This document shows, in pieces, positions 6,890-8,689 of a stretch of 8,689 nucleotides of DNA. Both the position numbers and the translations under genes were made by a program. Numbering within the stretch: the first letter of the stretch is position 1; each line of letters opens with the position of its first letter. The stretch comes from Gammaproteobacteria bacterium (GTDB lineage: Bacteria; Pseudomonadota; Gammaproteobacteria; Steroidobacterales; Steroidobacteraceae): NCBI GenBank assembly GCA_028293775.1, contig JAQGOD010000194.1, positions 1 through 8,689 of the forward strand, read 5' to 3'. The notes under the pieces were generated by a model. That model saw only the letters and a list, made by a program, of their open reading frames with translations. It searched no databases and was not told where the DNA came from.

Positions 6890-7105
6890 ATGCGTGCACT
6901 GCAAATCCTAGGTGCGGTATTGATCTTGGGGGGATTGTTCGTGCTCATCAAGTCGCCGTCGTACTCGAGCGAAAAGAGCGTGCTCAAAATCGGCGATGTG
7001 GAAGCCAAAGTTTCGCAGGAACATGTGATACCCGCATGGGCCGGGGGTATCGCGGTCGTGGCGGGTATGGTTCTGATCATTGGGGCTCGCAAGTCCGTAA
7101 AGTAA
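6890..7105 (+). CDS. Small two-helix membrane protein of unknown function
   Basis: The 71-residue product has two hydrophobic helices, about 4–20 (LQILGAVLILGGLFVLI) and 50–65 (WAGGIAVVAGMVLIIG). The short polar loop between them contains SEKSVLKIGDVEAKV (27–41), and the tail is basic (ARKSVK). I know similar small hypothetical proteins in proteobacteria with this 'SEKSVLK-GD-EAKV' loop but no assigned function. I prefer ATG 6890 because GCGAGG lies about 7 nt upstream and the helix follows; ATG 6872 would add six residues and has no ribosome-binding site. It sits alone between copB and the regulator pair, with 84 nt before and 114 nt after, so it is probably a separate unit or a read-through from copAB. 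Nothing in it indicates metal binding. Confidence 0.68.
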   Translation: MRALQILGAVLILGGLFVLIKSPSYSSEKSVLKIGDVEAKVSQEHVIPAWAGGIAVVAGMVLIIGARKSVK

Positions 7106-7109
7106 GCGG

Positions 7110-7125
7110 GCACAGCGCTTTGTGC
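7110..7125. other. Inverted repeat / stem-loop after the small membrane-protein gene
   Basis: GCACA (7110–7114) and TGTGC (7121–7125) pair around GCGCTT, starting 4 nt after the stop at 7105. No T-run follows, so it is not a standard terminator. It runs into an 8-bp palindrome GCTATAGC (7124–7131). Either could be an operator for the downstream regulator gene or a transcript 3' end. Confidence 0.3.
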
Positions 7126-7141
7126 TATAGCGAACATACTG

Positions 7142-7170
7142 CGATGCGATAGGGGTATAATGGGGCATCG
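7142..7170. repeat. Perfect 6-bp inverted repeat bracketing the -10 box
   Basis: CGATGC (7142–7147) is the exact reverse complement of GCATCG (7165–7170), separated by 17 nt and centred on the TATAAT at 7156. The arms do not match the CRP (TGTGA…TCACA) or FNR (TTGAT…ATCAA) consensus. Protein bound here would cover the promoter, so an autoregulatory operator is a reasonable guess. Confidence 0.4.
7156..7161 (+). promoter_or_regulatory. Candidate -10 promoter element for the first Crp/Fnr-like gene
   Basis: TATAAT matches the sigma-70 -10 consensus exactly and lies in the only sizeable non-coding region before the gene. Transcription would start near 7168, giving a leader of about 52 nt. At 16–18 bp upstream no good -35 is present (AACATA at 7133–7138), and there is no extended TG. 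That suggests a weak or activator-dependent promoter. The leader holds a further dyad, TTCGCGGCGAA (7192–7202), and the strong AGGAGG at 7211–7216. Confidence 0.5.
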
Positions 7171-7219
7171 TTGAGCGTAACCACAGGACGGTTCGCGGCG
7201 AAATGTAATCAGGAGGTCT

Positions 7220-7942
7220 ATGATCGCCAGCCCCAGCGACCCTCGAAGCAACCGTCTGCTGGCAGCGTTGCCGGAGACGGAGTGGCTTCGTTGGCAGCCT
7301 CACCTGGAGCCGTTTGTCATGCCCCTCGGACAAGTGCTCTACGAGCCTGGGGCGACTTTAAGCCACGTCTACTTTCCAACGAATTCCATCATTTCACTGC
7401 TGTACGTCATGGAGAACGGCGCATCGGCTGAAATCGCCGTGGTCGGCAACGAGGGCATCGTCGGAATCTCGCTGTTCATGGGCGGAGAGTCCACGCCCAG
7501 CCGCGCCGTCGTGCAAAGCGCGGGCGGCGGTTTTCGCCTGCGCGCGCAAATGATGAAGGATGAGTTCAACCGCACCGGCCCCGTGCTTCACTTGCTGCTG
7601 CGCTACACCCAGGCGCTGATCACCCAGATGGCGCAGACAGCGGTGTGCAACCGGCATCACTCGTTGGATCAGCAGTTGTGCCGCTGGCTGCTCTTGAGCT
7701 TGGACAGGCTTGAGGACAACGAGCTGGTCATGACGCAGGAATTGATTGCGAACATGCTGGGCGTGCGCCGCGAAGGAGTGACTGAAGGGGCTCTGAAACT
7801 GCAGCAAGACGGCCTGATTCGCTACGCCCGCGGTCATATCACTGTGCTCGATCGCGGCGGACTGGAAAAGCGCACCTGCGAATGCTACGCAGTGGTTAAG
7901 AGGGAATACGACCGACTTTTGCCGCTGGAGCTCGCCCTCTAA
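7220..7942 (+). CDS. Crp/Fnr-superfamily transcriptional regulator with C-terminal CxCY motif
   Basis: This 240-residue protein has an N-terminal cyclic-nucleotide-binding-like beta-roll (about 12–125). It includes LGQVLYEPGATLSHVYFPTN (36–55) and EIAVVGNEGIVGISLFMGG (71–89). A dimerisation helix (about 127–160) follows, then a C-terminal winged helix with MTQELIANMLGVRREGVTEG (171–190) as the helix-turn-helix. The 'GE-ALL…R(S/T)A' phosphate-binding signature of cAMP-binding CRP is replaced by VGNEGIVG, and no FNR-type N-terminal cysteine cluster is present, so the ligand is unknown. The end carries C220-E-C222-Y, a motif shared with the next gene. ATG 7220 follows AGGAGG with only a 3-nt gap, which is short but clearly sets the start. 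The upstream dyads suggest autoregulation. Confidence 0.9.
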   Translation: MIASPSDPRSNRLLAALPETEWLRWQPHLEPFVMPLGQVLYEPGATLSHVYFPTNSIISLLYVMENGASAEIAVVGNEGIVGISLFMGGESTPSRAVVQSAGGGFRLRAQMMKDEFNRTGPVLHLLLRYTQALITQMAQTAVCNRHHSLDQQLCRWLLLSLDRLEDNELVMTQELIANMLGVRREGVTEGALKLQQDGLIRYARGHITVLDRGGLEKRTCECYAVVKREYDRLLPLELAL

Positions 7943-8011
7943 TACCCGCAGCGCGTCCGCTATGTACGCTGGCAGACAGTGGAAGCCCGGAATCGCGTGG
8001 ATACTCGCCCC

Positions 8012-8689
8012 ATGGCGGGATTTCAGAATCACCTGATCGAATTACTGCCGAAAGCAGGGAGCCGGGCATTGCTTGCCCTTTGCGAACCTGTTGATCTGGT
8101 TTTATCCGACATGTTGTGCGTGAGCGGCGAGAAGCCGCGTTATGCGTACTTTCCCGTGAACGGCATCATTTCCCTGGTCACGGCGATCGACGGCAAACCG
8201 GTGCTGGAAGTCGGCATGGTTGGCCGCGAAGGCATGGTAGGAGCGGAGTTGGTATTGGGCGTGCTTCGCTCGCCGCTGCATGCCGTAGTGCAAGGTCCTG
8301 GCAAGGCATGGCGTGTTCCCAGTGCCGCCTTTCGACGGGAATTGGCGAGCAATACCGCGCTGCGCCGGTGCCTCGACCGCTATTTGTATGTGCTCATGGC
8401 GCAGCTCGGTTCCTCGGCGGCGTGCCTGCGCTTTCACCTCATCGGTACGCGCCTCGCCCGATGGCTGCTGATGATGCAGGATCGCGCCCATTCCGACAGT
8501 TTCCATGTGACGCATGAGTTCCTGGCGTACATGCTGGGCGTGCGCAGGGTGGGCATTACCTCTGCGGCCGGCCATCTGCAACGCAAAAACTTGATTGAAT
8601 ACAGGCGCGGCAAGTTGCTGGTGCTTGATCGAAAGGGTCTCGAGGCCGAGGCTTGCGGATGCTACGCCACCGATCGGCGCACGTATTCC
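8012..8689 (+). CDS. Second Crp/Fnr-superfamily regulator, tandem paralogue (3' end outside window)
   Basis: An open frame of 226 codons runs from ATG 8012 to the last base without a stop, so the C-terminus is cut by the window edge and not by mutation. It parallels the preceding gene: NHLIELLPKAG (6–16), YAYFPVNGIISLVTAIDG (44–61), LEVGMVGREGMVGAELVLG (65–83), helix-turn-helix VTHEFLAYMLGVRRVGITSA (166–185), and C215-G-C217-Y. The similarity is moderate, so the pair looks like an old duplication or two family members with different targets. Like its neighbour it lacks the cAMP-binding signature and an FNR cysteine cluster. In-frame GTG codons at 7997 and 7979 are alternative starts; none of the three has a convincing Shine-Dalgarno. 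The 69-nt gap (7943–8011) has only a weak dyad CAGCG/CGCTG (7949–7953, 7967–7971), so co-transcription with the first regulator is likely. Confidence 0.87.
   Translation, partial: MAGFQNHLIELLPKAGSRALLALCEPVDLVLSDMLCVSGEKPRYAYFPVNGIISLVTAIDGKPVLEVGMVGREGMVGAELVLGVLRSPLHAVVQGPGKAWRVPSAAFRRELASNTALRRCLDRYLYVLMAQLGSSAACLRFHLIGTRLARWLLMMQDRAHSDSFHVTHEFLAYMLGVRRVGITSAAGHLQRKNLIEYRRGKLLVLDRKGLEAEACGCYATDRRTYS

Noticed and set aside
7110..7131. CRP-type operator (TGTGA-N6-TCACA) in TTTGTGCTATAGCGAAC
   Set aside because: Only the TGTG of the left half-site matches; the right half CGAAC does not, so it is kept only as an unassigned dyad.
7394..8032. 212-codon - strand frame opposite the first Crp/Fnr-like gene
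   Set aside because: The + strand frame has a full Crp/Fnr domain order and a strong ribosome-binding site. The antisense frame shows no family features and crosses the promoter-like gap of the second regulator.

Overview
The window is 8.7 kb of GC-rich, densely packed DNA. All eleven genes I can support lie on the + strand, and I see no credible gene on the - strand. Short gaps, ATGA overlaps, a Tat-dependent CopA with a CopL-like leader gene, and a BirA–SPOR-protein pair all suggest a gammaproteobacterium, probably near the Xanthomonadales/Steroidobacterales/Nevskiales group. That placement is inference from gene families and order, not from a marker gene.

Region 1 (1–3828) is housekeeping. 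It holds a citrulline/arginine-type amidinohydrolase (CtlX family), the membrane acyltransferase PlsY that starts phospholipid synthesis, and the two-domain biotin ligase/repressor BirA. These are followed by a membrane-anchored SPOR-like protein and an unrecognised two-helix membrane protein. From plsY onward the genes overlap or nearly touch, so they could form one transcription unit. A coaX/baf pantothenate kinase gene, often found between birA and the SPOR gene in related bacteria, is absent here.

Region 2 (3833–6805) is a periplasmic copper-resistance module. It contains a small Cys/His-containing CopL-like protein, the multicopper oxidase CopA, and the outer-membrane barrel CopB. The 79-nt copL–copA spacer carries two potential RNA stem-loops, one with a C(UUCG)G tetraloop just upstream of the copA ribosome-binding site. 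No copper-sensing regulator is visible in the window.

Region 3 (6806–8689) begins with a small two-helix membrane protein of unknown function. Two tandem Crp/Fnr-superfamily regulators follow, and the second runs off the window's end. They are paralogues that share a C-terminal Cys-x-Cys-Tyr motif and lack the usual cAMP or Fe-S signatures. The 114-nt region before the first has a perfect TATAAT flanked by a perfect inverted repeat, plus further dyads and a strong AGGAGG.

I found no tRNA, rRNA, CRISPR array, insertion sequence or defence system. The best leads for new biology are the copL–copA leader and the tandem CxCY regulators with their dyad-rich promoter.
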